A stretch of DNA of 64,000 bases from Bradyrhizobium retamae (GCF_001440415.1 NZ_LLYA01000159.1:1-64000), one strand, 5' to 3'; shown: positions 43,911-52,867, numbered from the stretch's first letter. The notes: generated from the letters alone by a model not told the origin. A program made the numbers and translations.

Positions 43911-45470
43911 ATGGCGACGCCGGGCCAGCCATCGGCATCCGTTCCCGGCCTGCGCCGGAACATGGTGACGATCTGCGCCATGACGGCGACCATCATGCAG
44001 GCGCTGGACACGACGATCGCCAACGTCGCGCTGCCCTACATGCAGGGCAGTTTGTCCGCGTCGCAGGACCAGATCAACTGGGTGCTGACCTCCTATATCG
44101 TCGCCGCCGCAATCATGACCGCGCCGGTCGGGTGGATCGCCAACCGCTTCGGCAGCAAGCGCGTCTTCATCATCTGCTCGGCCGGCTTCACGATCGCCTC
44201 GGTGTTATGCGGATTGGCGCAGGACATCGGCCAGATGGTGGTGTTTCGCCTGCTGCAAGGCGTGTTCGGCGCGGCGCTGGTGCCGCTGTCGCAGGCCGTG
44301 ATGCTCGATTCCTACGCGCTGCACGAGCGCGCGAAGGCGATGGCGATCTGGGGCATGGGGGTGATGATGGGGCCGATCATGGGCCCGTCGCTCGGCGCCT
44401 GGCTGACGGAAACCTATTCCTGGCACTGGGTGTTCTTCGTCAACCTGCCGTTCGGCATTATTACCGTGCTTGGCCTCGTCATCTTCATGGACGAGACCAA
44501 GAAAGACCTCGAGCTGCGGTTCGACTGGTTCGGCTTCACCGCGCTCGCAATCGCGATCGGTTCGCTGCAGCTCGCGCTCGACCGCGGCGAGCAGCTCGGC
44601 TGGCTGGAATCCAACGAGATCATTGCAGAGTTCGTCATATCAGCGGTCGGCTTCTATTATTTCCTGGCGCATTCGCTAACCACGTCGCATCCGTTCATCC
44701 AGTTCGCGCTGTTCAAGGACAAGAATTTCGTCGGCGGCTGCGTATTCATGGCCGTGATGGGGCTGGTGCTGTTCTCGACCATGGCGCTGTCATCACCGTT
44801 CCTGCAGAACGTGATCGGCTATCCGATCATTACCGCGGGCCTTCTGCTGGCAAGCCGCGGCTGCGGCACGTTCGTGGCGATGATGCTGGTCGGCCGCATG
44901 ATGCGCCATATCGAGGCGCGGACGCTGATCGTCTCGGGGCTCGGCATCACCTGCCTGTCGCTGTTCTACATGACCGGCTGGACCGACCAGACCGGCGTGA
45001 CCGAGATCGTGATCATCAGCGTGGTCCAGGGCTTTGGCTTCGGCCTGGTATTCGTGCCGCTCTCCACGGTGGCGTTCCTGACGCTACCCAATCATCTGCG
45101 CACCGACGGCACCGCGATGCTGACCTTGATGCGCAATGTCGCCAGCTCGATCGGGATCTCGCTCGTGATCTCGCAACTGACGCAAGGTACGCGCTACACC
45201 TACGCGGTCCTGTCGGAGCATATCAACCCCTTCAATCACGCCCTGCAGATGCCCGCGGTGAGCGGCATGATCGATCTCGCCACCGACAGGGGCCGCGCCA
45301 TGGCGGATATGATGGTCAAGATACAGGCGCAGATCATCGCGTTCTCGTATGACTACCAGCTCGTGATGATCTTCACCGCCTGCGCCATCCCTCTCGCCAT
45401 CATGATCGGCTCGACCAAGGCGACGCTGCGCGCGCAGTCGACCGCGCCGGATCACGCGGTGATCGAGTAG
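43911..45470 (+). CDS. emrB: DHA2-family MFS drug efflux transporter, EmrB-like
   Basis: A 519-residue, 14-helix proton-driven exporter of the EmrB/QacA type. The motifs LDTTIANVALPYMQGSL (helix 1) and GWIANRFGSKRVF (motif A) are clear, with the helix-5 motif C region at GPSLGAWLTE. Together with emrA it should form a tripartite pump for hydrophobic drugs or plant phenolics. It is the third gene of the marR-emrA-emrB operon. Confidence 0.92.
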   Translation: MATPGQPSASVPGLRRNMVTICAMTATIMQALDTTIANVALPYMQGSLSASQDQINWVLTSYIVAAAIMTAPVGWIANRFGSKRVFIICSAGFTIASVLCGLAQDIGQMVVFRLLQGVFGAALVPLSQAVMLDSYALHERAKAMAIWGMGVMMGPIMGPSLGAWLTETYSWHWVFFVNLPFGIITVLGLVIFMDETKKDLELRFDWFGFTALAIAIGSLQLALDRGEQLGWLESNEIIAEFVISAVGFYYFLAHSLTTSHPFIQFALFKDKNFVGGCVFMAVMGLVLFSTMALSSPFLQNVIGYPIITAGLLLASRGCGTFVAMMLVGRMMRHIEARTLIVSGLGITCLSLFYMTGWTDQTGVTEIVIISVVQGFGFGLVFVPLSTVAFLTLPNHLRTDGTAMLTLMRNVASSIGISLVISQLTQGTRYTYAVLSEHINPFNHALQMPAVSGMIDLATDRGRAMADMMVKIQAQIIAFSYDYQLVMIFTACAIPLAIMIGSTKATLRAQSTAPDHAVIE

Positions 45471-45491
45471 GGCTGCCATTCGGAGCCCGCG

Positions 45492-45971
45492 TTACGGCCG
45501 CTCCGACACTGACAGCGCGTCGAGCCGGGCGTAGCTCGCTTCCATTCCCTGCTCCATGCCGGTCGCCAGCATCGTGGTCCGCGTCGCAGCATCTGGCAGC
45601 GTCATTCGCATGGTCATCAGGGTGCCGGCTCCGTCCGGCGCGAAGTTGGTTTCGACATGATTATCCGGTGTCGGGTCCGGCAGATGCATCCGTTCGACAT
45701 GTACGAGGCGGCTGAACGGTACCACCTCGATAAATTCACCGGTCAGGTGGAAACCACCGCCCTTGCCGTCGCTCCATTCGTACCGGATCTTGCCGCCCCG
45801 GCGTGCCTCGTTGACGCAGACCGGCATCGTCCAGCCTTCCGGACCAAGCAGCCACTTCTGGATCAGCGCCGGCTCGGTGTGCGCGCGAAACACCGCCTCC
45901 GGCGTGGCGGCAAACCGCCTGGTAACCACGACGTGGGTGTCGCCTTCGGTCTTCAGCGTCAACTTGCTCAT
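45492..45971 (-). CDS. SRPBCC (AHSA1-like) domain protein
   Basis: A 159-residue START/SRPBCC-fold protein: VTRRFAATPEAVFRAHTEPALI near the start and LLGPEGWTMPVC in the middle are typical of the AHSA1-like group, which bind hydrophobic ligands. The gene lies 11 nt after the arsR gene and is read with it. ArsR-SRPBCC pairs are common, and the ligand is usually unknown. Confidence 0.87.
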   Translation of the reverse strand: MSKLTLKTEGDTHVVVTRRFAATPEAVFRAHTEPALIQKWLLGPEGWTMPVCVNEARRGGKIRYEWSDGKGGGFHLTGEFIEVVPFSRLVHVERMHLPDPTPDNHVETNFAPDGAGTLMTMRMTLPDAATRTTMLATGMEQGMEASYARLDALSVSERP

Positions 45972-45982
45972 GGGATTGCCTT

Positions 45983-46306
45983 TCACTCTTTGGTTTTCAT
46001 TTCGGCCAGCACGTCGTCCAACCGGTTGTAGTTTGCCGCGAGCGTCTGCCGCAGCATCGCAAGCCATTGGTCGATCTCGGCGACGGCCGCGGGCGCTAGC
46101 CGGCATGGCCGTTTCGTGCCTTCGACGCGGCGCAGAATAAGGCCGGCGCCTTCGAGGACCTTGAGGTGACGGGAGATGGCGGGCTGCGTCATCTCGAACG
46201 GCTCAGCCAATTCCATGACGGTGGCCTCGCCTAGCGCAAGGCGCGCCACGATCGCCCGGCGAGTCGGGTCGGCCAGTGCGGAAAAGGCAGCGTCGAGGTT
46301 CAGCAT
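45983..46306 (-). CDS. ArsR-family transcriptional regulator
   Basis: A 107-residue winged-helix repressor (ALADPTRRAIVARLALGEATVM; FEMTQPAISRHLKVLEGAGL). It has no CxC metal site of the classical arsenic sensors, so it probably does not sense arsenite. It forms an operon with the SRPBCC gene. An AT-rich inverted repeat overlapping a TTGACA/TATAAT-like promoter precedes it. Confidence 0.92.
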   Translation of the reverse strand: MLNLDAAFSALADPTRRAIVARLALGEATVMELAEPFEMTQPAISRHLKVLEGAGLILRRVEGTKRPCRLAPAAVAEIDQWLAMLRQTLAANYNRLDDVLAEMKTKE

Positions 46307-46322
46307 GGAATATCTCCGACCA

Positions 46323-46364
46323 GTTATATAACGAACTTATTATATAACAATCCTTTTATGTCAA
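46323..46364 (-). promoter_or_regulatory. arsR promoter and operator-like inverted repeat
   Basis: On the minus strand TTGACA (46364-46359) and TATAAT (46344-46339) are separated by 14 nt, shorter than ideal. GTTATATAA (46323-46331) and TTATATAAC (46340-46348) form a perfect 9-bp inverted repeat with an 8-nt spacer covering the -10 region, an expected place for ArsR autoregulation. Confidence 0.55.
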
Positions 46365-46534
46365 GTCGGAAAATCGTGAAGGTTGGCTGCAACTGAGGAA
46401 CCGGGGGCTGCCCGGCATGCCGTACGCTCGTGGCGGATTCGGAGCGGCTAATCAGCTCGATATCAGCAGACCGAGGCGGTCGAGTTCTTCAGAACCGAGG
46501 AAGCGACGCCGCCAAACTGAGAATTCGCAGCCGC

Positions 46535-47037
46535 TCAGGCCCGTGGCTTGGTGAACGGCCGGGATTCCCGGGTCTGGGCGGCGAGCCTGATCGCGGCGTT
46601 GGCAGCGCCGAAGCCGTGATAGTCGCGCCGCTCGACGATCTCGAAGAAAAACCGCTCGTCGAAGGCATGGGTATAGGCCTGGAAGAATTCGCCCTCGCCT
46701 TCGCCGTCGTAGAGAATCTGATTGTCGCGGAGCGCCACCATCGTCGTGACGTCGAGGCCGTATTTGGCCTCGATATCGTCGTAGTAATTGTCAGGAATCT
46801 TCAGGAAATCCGCACCCCGCGCGCGCATGTCGGCCACGGCTGCAAAGATATCGCGGCAGGAGAACGCGACGTGCTGGACACCGGAGCCGAAGAATTCGTG
46901 GATGAAGCGGGCCGACAGCGTGCGGCTCGCCGCCGGGATTTCAAGCTCGCCCGGCCCTACCGGCTGATAGAAGGTGCGCGCCTGCAGCGCTTCCGCGCGT
47001 GCCATGGTGCTGGCGTCATCGACATCAACAGCGATAC
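46535..47037 (-). pseudogene. C-terminal remnant of 3-dehydroshikimate dehydratase / HPPD-like gene
   Basis: The reading frame (RIAVDVDDASTM...GPGELEIPA...GSGVQHVAFSCRDIFAAVAD...FFFEIVERRDYHGFGAANAA) matches the C-terminal vicinal-oxygen-chelate half of the two-domain sugar-phosphate-isomerase/4-hydroxyphenylpyruvate-dioxygenase-like proteins, some of which are 3-dehydroshikimate dehydratases that make protocatechuate. The N-terminal domain is missing. A stretch between GELEIPA and ASRTLSARFIHEF also looks deleted (about 100 residues by memory of the family). An internal ATG at 47005 could yield 156 residues, but function is unlikely. Confidence 0.72.
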
Positions 47038-47118
47038 GTTCAGAAGTCTCGCAGCTCCGCCGATCGTGCCGGTCACCATCACCGCGCGGATCACCTCGAC
47101 CTGGCGAAGCGTCATCAT
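47034..47118 (-). pseudogene. N-terminal remnant of a LysR-family regulator
   Basis: From ATG 47118 or 47115 the minus strand reads MTLRQVEVIRAVMVTGTIGG then AARLLNVS, the first half of a LysR helix-turn-helix. After about 29 codons it breaks and the sequence becomes the dehydratase remnant in another frame, with the shared junction string near CGTATCG. This is a gene truncated by deletion. Confidence 0.7.
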
Positions 47119-47163
47119 GTGCGAAGTCTCGCCTGTCGCGCCGCCCCTGCGATGCAGTCGCGG

Positions 47164-47769
47164 CTACACGTCGAAGAACACCGTCTCGTTGTCGCCCTGC
47201 AGATGTACGTCGAAACGATAGACCGCATTGCCGCCGCCCGGCTGGCGCGTCGCGATCAGCGTGGAGCGGCGCTCGGCCGGCACCAGCGCCAGCACCGGAT
47301 CGGAGGCATTGGCGGCCTCGCCGTCGAAATAAATTCGCGAGTAATTATGCAGGAGCATGCCGCGTGCGAACACCGCAAGCACGATATGTGGCGCCTGCGG
47401 CTTGCCGTCGGGATCGGGCACCACGCCTGGCTTGATTGTATCGAACGCGTAGCCGCCTTTCGCATCGGTGCCGATGCGGCCGAATCCTTTCAACGACGTA
47501 TTCGGCAGCGCGCGCTTGTCCTGCGGATCGCTGAACCTGCCCTGCGTGTCCGCCTGCCAGATCTCCAGCATGCAATCCGGCACCGGCACGCCGTCGCCAT
47601 CGAACACCGTGCCCTCGACGCGAATGCGCTCGCCCGAGGTGTCCGAGGTCACCAGATTGTTGTTGAACGCATCGTTCCAGTCGTATTTGCCGTTCGGCGT
47701 CAGGCCATAGGCGAAATACGGACCGACGGTTTGCGACGGGGTGATGCCGTCCGGTTTGTTCTCGGGCAC
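47164..47769 (-). CDS. pcaG: protocatechuate 3,4-dioxygenase alpha subunit
   Basis: PcaG is the alpha subunit of the intradiol dioxygenase that opens protocatechuate to 3-carboxymuconate. The 201-residue product has TPSQTVGPYFAYGL, GTVFDGDGVPVPDCMLEIWQ and GRIGTDAKGGYAFDTIKPG. The alpha subunit lacks the full iron site, which is in PcaH. It starts with GTG directly after the pcaH stop (TAA then GTG, no gap), so translation is coupled. Confidence 0.95.
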   Translation of the reverse strand: MPENKPDGITPSQTVGPYFAYGLTPNGKYDWNDAFNNNLVTSDTSGERIRVEGTVFDGDGVPVPDCMLEIWQADTQGRFSDPQDKRALPNTSLKGFGRIGTDAKGGYAFDTIKPGVVPDPDGKPQAPHIVLAVFARGMLLHNYSRIYFDGEAANASDPVLALVPAERRSTLIATRQPGGGNAVYRFDVHLQGDNETVFFDV

Positions 47770-48471
47770 TTAACGGTTCTCCATCGGCGTGGCGTTGCGC
47801 CCGCGCAGCACAATGTTGAAGCGGTAGCACAGCGCCCAATCCGGCTTTGTGTTCTCCAGATCGAACGACGAGATCATCCGGTTGCGTGCCTTCTTGTCGG
47901 TGACCGAATTGAAGATCGGATCGAACGGAAACAGCGGATCGCCGGGGAAATACATCTGCGTCACCAGGCGCGAGACGAAGGAGTGGCCGAACACCGAGAA
48001 GTGGATATGGGCCGGCCGCCAGGCGTTGTGATGATTGCCCCAGGGATAGGCGCCGGGCTTGATGGTGACGAAGCGATAATAACCTTGCGCGTCGGATTGC
48101 GCGCGGCCGGCGCCGGTGAAGTTCGGATCGAGCGGCGCGGGATGCTGGTCGACGACATGGACGTAGCGGCCGCAGGAATTGGCCTGCCACAGCTCGACCA
48201 GCGCGTTCGGCACACCGCGGCCGTCTTCATCGAGCACATGGCCGTGCACGATGATGCGCTCGCCGATCGGCTCGCCCTTGCCATGAACGGTGAGGTCGTG
48301 ATCGTTCGCGCGCACGGTCTCGTGGCCATAGACCGGCCCGGTCAATTCCGACAGCGTATGACGCATCGGAATCAGCGGCTTGGAGGGCGAACGCTTGACC
48401 GTGCTCTTGTAGGCGGGAGACAGCCGCGGCGGATGCGCCGCGAGACTTTGCACTGGATAGACCAATGTCAT
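47770..48471 (-). CDS. pcaH: protocatechuate 3,4-dioxygenase beta subunit
   Basis: The 233-residue iron-binding catalytic subunit. Family marks include LSELTGPVYGHETVR, ALVELWQANSCGRYVH, the Tyr ligand region YYRFVTIKPGAYPWGNHHNA and AWRPAHIHFSVFGHSF with the histidine ligands. It forms a complex with PcaG. The start ATG 48471 follows GGGAGG. A longer start at 48549 would add a charged non-conserved leader. pcaF is upstream on the same strand with a 134-nt gap that has its own inverted repeat. Confidence 0.96.
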   Translation of the reverse strand: MTLVYPVQSLAAHPPRLSPAYKSTVKRSPSKPLIPMRHTLSELTGPVYGHETVRANDHDLTVHGKGEPIGERIIVHGHVLDEDGRGVPNALVELWQANSCGRYVHVVDQHPAPLDPNFTGAGRAQSDAQGYYRFVTIKPGAYPWGNHHNAWRPAHIHFSVFGHSFVSRLVTQMYFPGDPLFPFDPIFNSVTDKKARNRMISSFDLENTKPDWALCYRFNIVLRGRNATPMENR

Positions 48472-48505
48472 GACGAATTCCTCCCTCGCATCGCACTCGC
48501 GCCGC

Positions 48506-48522
48506 AAATTGCTTTGCAATTT
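48506..48522. promoter_or_regulatory. inverted repeat in the pcaH leader
   Basis: AAATTGC-TTT-GCAATTT is a perfect 7-bp inverted repeat 35 bp upstream of the pcaH start, inside the pcaF-pcaH gap. It is a candidate binding site for an aromatic-acid regulator or a short RNA hairpin. It is not a PcaQ-type ATAACC/GGTT site. Confidence 0.4.
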
Positions 48523-48605
48523 TGTCGCTGAGCCGCGCCGCCGGATCACTATATGACATAACTAATTTGGGAAAGGGCGATTTATTGCCTTCCCAAACCA
48601 TTGTC

Positions 48606-49814
48606 TTAATTCACCTTTTCGATCGCGACCGCGACGCCCTGGCCGACGCCGACGCACATGGTTGCCAAGGCAAGCTTCCCGCCCCGCGTCTCCATGCCGT
48701 GCACCGCCGTCAGCGCCAGCCGCGCGCCGCTCATGCCGAGCGGATGACCGAGCGCGATCGCGCCGCCATGCGGGTTGACGAAGTCGGCGTCGTCCTTGAC
48801 GCCCAGTTGCCGCAGGCAGGCTATGCCCTGGGAAGCGAAGGCTTCATTGAGCTCGATCAAATCGAAGTCAGAGATCTTGATGCCGAGCCGCTCCATCAGC
48901 TTCTTCGTCGCCGGCACCGGGCCGATGCCCATGATGCGCGGCGGCACCGCCGCCGAGGCTAACCCTAGGATGCGCGCCCGCGGCGTCAGCCCGTGCTTCT
49001 TCACAGCTAGCTCAGAGGCAAGGATCATTGCCGCCGCGCCGTCATTGACGCCGGATGCATTACCCGCCGTCACCGTGCCGGGATTGCGCACGATCGGCTT
49101 CAGTTTTGCCAAGCCTTCGAGCGTCGTTTCGGGACGCGGATGCTCATCCTTGTCAACGGTGATGGGACCTGCCTTGCCACCGGGCACCTGGATCGGCGTA
49201 ATTTCCTCGGCGAAATAGCCCGAGGCGATCGCCGCGCCGGCGCGCTGCTGCGAGCGGATCGCCATCGCATCCTGGTCGGCGCGCGATACCTGGAATTCTT
49301 CGGCGACGTTCTCGCCGGTCTCCGGCATCGCATCGACGCCATACTGCGCCTTCAACAGGGGATTGATGAAGCGCCAGCCGATCGTGGTGTCGTAAATCTC
49401 GGCCGAGCGCGCAAACGCTTCCGGCGCCTTGCCCATCACGAAGGGCGCCCGCGTCATCGATTCGACGCCGCCGGCAATCGCGAAATCGATTTCGCCAGCG
49501 CGGATCGCCCGGCCCGCGGCGCCGACTGCATCAAGGCCGGATGCGCAGAGGCGATTCAGGGTCTGCCCGGGAACCTGCTCCGGCATGCCCGCGAGCAACA
49601 GCGCCATGCGCGCGACGTTGCGGTTGTCCTCACCGGCCTGATTGGCGCAGCCGAAAAATACTTCGTCGACCTGCGACCAGTCGAGATTGGGATGCTTCGC
49701 CATCAGCGCCTTGATCGGGGCTGCGGCCAGATCGTCGGCACGTACCTTGGCGAGCGATCCGCCGAAACGGCCGATCGGGGTCCGGACGGCATCGCAAATG
49801 AATACATCACGCAT
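48606..49814 (-). CDS. pcaF: 3-oxoadipyl-CoA / acetyl-CoA acyltransferase
   Basis: The 402-residue thiolase begins MRDVFICDAVRTPIGRFGGS, the usual start of 3-oxoadipyl-CoA thiolases. The acyl-enzyme cysteine is in LNRLCASGLDAVG, with NEAFASQ, GGAIALGHPLGMSGAR and the second cysteine in ATMCVGVGQG. It would split 3-oxoadipyl-CoA to succinyl-CoA and acetyl-CoA, the last step of protocatechuate breakdown, fitting its place before pcaHG. ATG 49814 follows GGGAGAG; longer in-frame readings upstream lie in non-coding DNA. Confidence 0.94.
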   Translation of the reverse strand: MRDVFICDAVRTPIGRFGGSLAKVRADDLAAAPIKALMAKHPNLDWSQVDEVFFGCANQAGEDNRNVARMALLLAGMPEQVPGQTLNRLCASGLDAVGAAGRAIRAGEIDFAIAGGVESMTRAPFVMGKAPEAFARSAEIYDTTIGWRFINPLLKAQYGVDAMPETGENVAEEFQVSRADQDAMAIRSQQRAGAAIASGYFAEEITPIQVPGGKAGPITVDKDEHPRPETTLEGLAKLKPIVRNPGTVTAGNASGVNDGAAAMILASELAVKKHGLTPRARILGLASAAVPPRIMGIGPVPATKKLMERLGIKISDFDLIELNEAFASQGIACLRQLGVKDDADFVNPHGGAIALGHPLGMSGARLALTAVHGMETRGGKLALATMCVGVGQGVAVAIEKVN

Positions 49815-50032
49815 AGAATCTCTCCCTGAATGCCGTGCTTTAGGCGTTGACCCAGATTGATGGCGAGTTTTAGGAGCGCTCCCGCGGCAGGTCAATTGAG
49901 GCATCGGTCCCGGGCGGCGCTTTCGCGGGAGGTCCGTCATGCCCTCACCGCTGGCGTGATGCGTGGAAAACTCTGACAACGCGGGTATGGGAATAGGACC
50001 GCGCGGCGAAATTTTGTAGTTTGCCGCCCGTA

Positions 50033-52768
50033 ATGACGATCCAGCAGTCCATCCCCGCCCCCGCACCGCCCGAGGCCACGCCGGCACCTGATGCAACTTC
50101 ACGCGTCACGCCGATGATGGAACAATATTTGGAGATCAAGGCCGCCCATCCCGGGCTCTTGCTGTTCTACCGGATGGGCGATTTCTACGAGCTGTTCTTC
50201 GAGGACGCCGAGATCGCCTCGAAGGCGCTCGGCATCGTACTGACCAAGCGCGGCAAACATCAGGGCGCGGATATCCCGATGTGCGGCGTGCCGGTGGAAC
50301 GATCCGAGGATTATCTGCATCGCCTGATCAATGCCGGCCATCGCGTTGCCGTATGCGAGCAGACCGAGAATCCGGCCGCCGCGCGCGCCCGCGGCAACAA
50401 GAGCGTGGTGGCGCGCGGCGTGGTGCGGCTGGTGACGCCGGGGACGCTGACCGAAGACACACTCCTGGATGCCCGCACCAACAATTATCTGCTGGCGATC
50501 GCGCGCGCCCGCGCCTCCTCGGGCGGCGACCGCATTGGCCTCGCCTGGATCGATATCTCGACCTCGGAGTTCATGGTCACGGAATGCTCGACCGCGGAAC
50601 TGGCGGCGACGCTGGCGCGGATCAATCCGAATGAAGCGATCGTTACCGACGCGCTCTATGGCGATCCTGATCTGGGCGCGCTGCTGCGCGAACTGCCCTC
50701 AGTGACGCCTTTGACCCGCGACGTCTTCGACGGCGCCACCGCCGAGCGGCGATTGTGCGACTATTTCGCGGTGGCGACGATGGACGGGCTCTCCGCGATG
50801 ACGCGGCTGGAGGCGACCGCTGCGGCCGCGGCCGTCACCTATATCGACCGCACCCAGGTCGGCAAACGTCCGCCGCTGTCGCCGCCCTCGCGCGAGGCCG
50901 CGGGCACGACGATGGCGATCGATCCCGCCACCCGCGCCAATCTCGAACTGACCCGGACTCTCGCTGGCGAGCGGCGCGGATCGCTGCTGGATGCGATTGA
51001 CTGCACAGTTACCGCCGCAGGCTCCCGGCTACTGGCGCAACGGCTCGCCGCGCCTCTCACCGACAGCGCCGCGATTGCACGGCGGCTGGATGCGATTGCG
51101 ACATTTGTTGCCGATAGCCGCGCACGTGACGATATCAGGACCACGCTGCGCGCCGCGCCCGACATGTCGCGCGCGCTGGCGCGGCTGTCGGTCGGTCGCG
51201 GCGGCCCGCGCGACCTTGCAGCTTTGCGCGACGGCATCCTCGCGGCAGACCAGGCGCTGGCTCACCTCGCGCAACTCGAAGCCGCACCGGCTGAGATCAT
51301 CGCCGTGATGGAGGCGCTGCGCCGCCCCTCGCGCGATCTGGCGCGCGAATTCGAACGCGCGCTCGCCGAGCAACTGCCGCTGATCAAGCGCGACGGCGGC
51401 TTCATCCGCGAGGGCTATGAGCCCGCGCTCGACGAGAGCCGAAACTTACGCGACGCCTCCCGCCTCGTGGTCGCCGCGATGCAGGCGCGCTACGCCGACG
51501 ACACCGGCATCAAGGCCCTCAAGATCCGGCACAACAACGTCCTCGGCTATTTCGTCGAGGTCACCGCGCAGCACGGTGACAGACTGATGGCGCCGCCGTT
51601 GAATGCGACTTTCATCCACCGCCAGACGCTGGCGGGGCAGGTTCGTTTCACCACGTCCGAACTCGGCGAGATCGAAGCCAAGATCGCCAATGCCGGCGAC
51701 CGCGCCCTCAATCTCGAACTGGAAATCTTCGAGCGGCTCTCTGCGATGGCGCTCGCCGCCAGCGACGATCTGCGCGCCGCGGCGCATGCGTTCGCGCTGC
51801 TCGATGTCGCGACCGCGCTGGCGAAGCTTGCGATAGATGACAATTACGTGCGGCCAGAGGTCGACGGCTCGCTCGGCTTTGCCGTTGAGGGCGGCCGGCA
51901 CCCCGTCGTGGAACAGGCGCTGAAGCGCGACGGCCAGCCGTTCATTGCCAATGCCTGCGACCTCTCGCCGGGGCCGGGCCAGAAGTCGGGTCAGATCTGG
52001 TTGATCACCGGCCCGAACATGGCCGGTAAGTCGACGTTCCTGCGCCAGAACGCCTTGATCGCGCTGATGGCGCAGATCGGCTCCTACGTGCCGGCGTCGC
52101 GTGCCCGGATCGGCGTCGTCGACCGGCTGTTCAGCCGCGTCGGCGCGGCCGACGATCTCGCGCGGGGACGATCGACCTTCATGGTCGAGATGGTCGAGAC
52201 CGCCGTCATCCTCAACCAGGCCAGCGAGCGCTCGCTGGTCATCCTCGACGAGATCGGCCGCGGCACCGCCACCTTCGACGGCCTCTCGATCGCGTGGGCC
52301 GCGATCGAGCACCTGCACGAGGCCAATCGCTGCCGCGCGCTGTTCGCCACGCATTATCACGAGCTGACCGCGCTTTCCGTCAAGCTGCCGCGGATGTTCA
52401 ACGCCACCGTGCGCGTCAAGGAGTGGCAGGGCGATGTCGTATTCCTGCACGAGGTGCTGCCGGGTTCGGCCGATCGGTCCTACGGCATCCAGGTCGCCAA
52501 GCTCGCCGGCCTGCCGCCGGCCGTGATCGCACGCGCCAAGTCGGTGCTGGCGAAGCTCGAGGCGCAGGACCGCGGCCAGACCGCGCGCGCGCTCGCCGAT
52601 GATCTTCCGCTGTTCGCCGTCCCCTCCCGCGCTGCCGCCGAAGCGTCGCAGCCGAGCGAGGCGGAGCAGTTGATGGCAGCGGTGAAGGCCTTGCATCCCG
52701 ACGAGATGTCGCCGCGCGAGGCGCTGGAGGCGTTGTATGCGCTGAAGGCGAAACTGCCGAAGGGCTGA
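50033..52768 (+). CDS. mutS: DNA mismatch repair protein MutS
   Basis: MutS finds mismatches after replication and starts repair with MutL. The 911-residue product has the N-terminal mismatch-binding domain with the Phe-x-Glu motif (LLFYRMGDFYELFFEDA), the core and lever domains, and the ATPase with Walker A GPNMAGKSTFLRQ and Walker B region LVILDEIGRGTATFDG. The C-terminal helix-turn-helix end is present. ATG 50033 is favoured over TTG 50021. It heads toward glnD, with two minus-strand genes between them. Confidence 0.98.
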   Translation: MTIQQSIPAPAPPEATPAPDATSRVTPMMEQYLEIKAAHPGLLLFYRMGDFYELFFEDAEIASKALGIVLTKRGKHQGADIPMCGVPVERSEDYLHRLINAGHRVAVCEQTENPAAARARGNKSVVARGVVRLVTPGTLTEDTLLDARTNNYLLAIARARASSGGDRIGLAWIDISTSEFMVTECSTAELAATLARINPNEAIVTDALYGDPDLGALLRELPSVTPLTRDVFDGATAERRLCDYFAVATMDGLSAMTRLEATAAAAAVTYIDRTQVGKRPPLSPPSREAAGTTMAIDPATRANLELTRTLAGERRGSLLDAIDCTVTAAGSRLLAQRLAAPLTDSAAIARRLDAIATFVADSRARDDIRTTLRAAPDMSRALARLSVGRGGPRDLAALRDGILAADQALAHLAQLEAAPAEIIAVMEALRRPSRDLAREFERALAEQLPLIKRDGGFIREGYEPALDESRNLRDASRLVVAAMQARYADDTGIKALKIRHNNVLGYFVEVTAQHGDRLMAPPLNATFIHRQTLAGQVRFTTSELGEIEAKIANAGDRALNLELEIFERLSAMALAASDDLRAAAHAFALLDVATALAKLAIDDNYVRPEVDGSLGFAVEGGRHPVVEQALKRDGQPFIANACDLSPGPGQKSGQIWLITGPNMAGKSTFLRQNALIALMAQIGSYVPASRARIGVVDRLFSRVGAADDLARGRSTFMVEMVETAVILNQASERSLVILDEIGRGTATFDGLSIAWAAIEHLHEANRCRALFATHYHELTALSVKLPRMFNATVRVKEWQGDVVFLHEVLPGSADRSYGIQVAKLAGLPPAVIARAKSVLAKLEAQDRGQTARALADDLPLFAVPSRAAAEASQPSEAEQLMAAVKALHPDEMSPREALEALYALKAKLPKG

Positions 52769-52778
52769 CGCTCCCTGC

Positions 52779-52867
52779 CCGTCATCGCGAGCGCAGCGAA
52801 GCAATCCATCTCTCCTCGCGTGCGGAGCGATGGATTGCTTCGTCGCTCTCGCTCCTCGCAATGACGG
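52779..52867. repeat. CGTCATTGCGAG-family inverted repeat
   Basis: Left arm CCGTCATCGCGAGCGCAGCG followed by AAGCAATCCATC. The right arm is the inverted copy ending CGCAATGACGG. It fills the space between the mutS stop and the stop of the minus-strand membrane protein, a likely bidirectional terminator or REP-like element. Confidence 0.85.

Noticed and set aside
45470..45488. GGGCT/AGCCC hairpin as terminator after emrB
   Set aside because: Only a 5-bp stem and no T-run.
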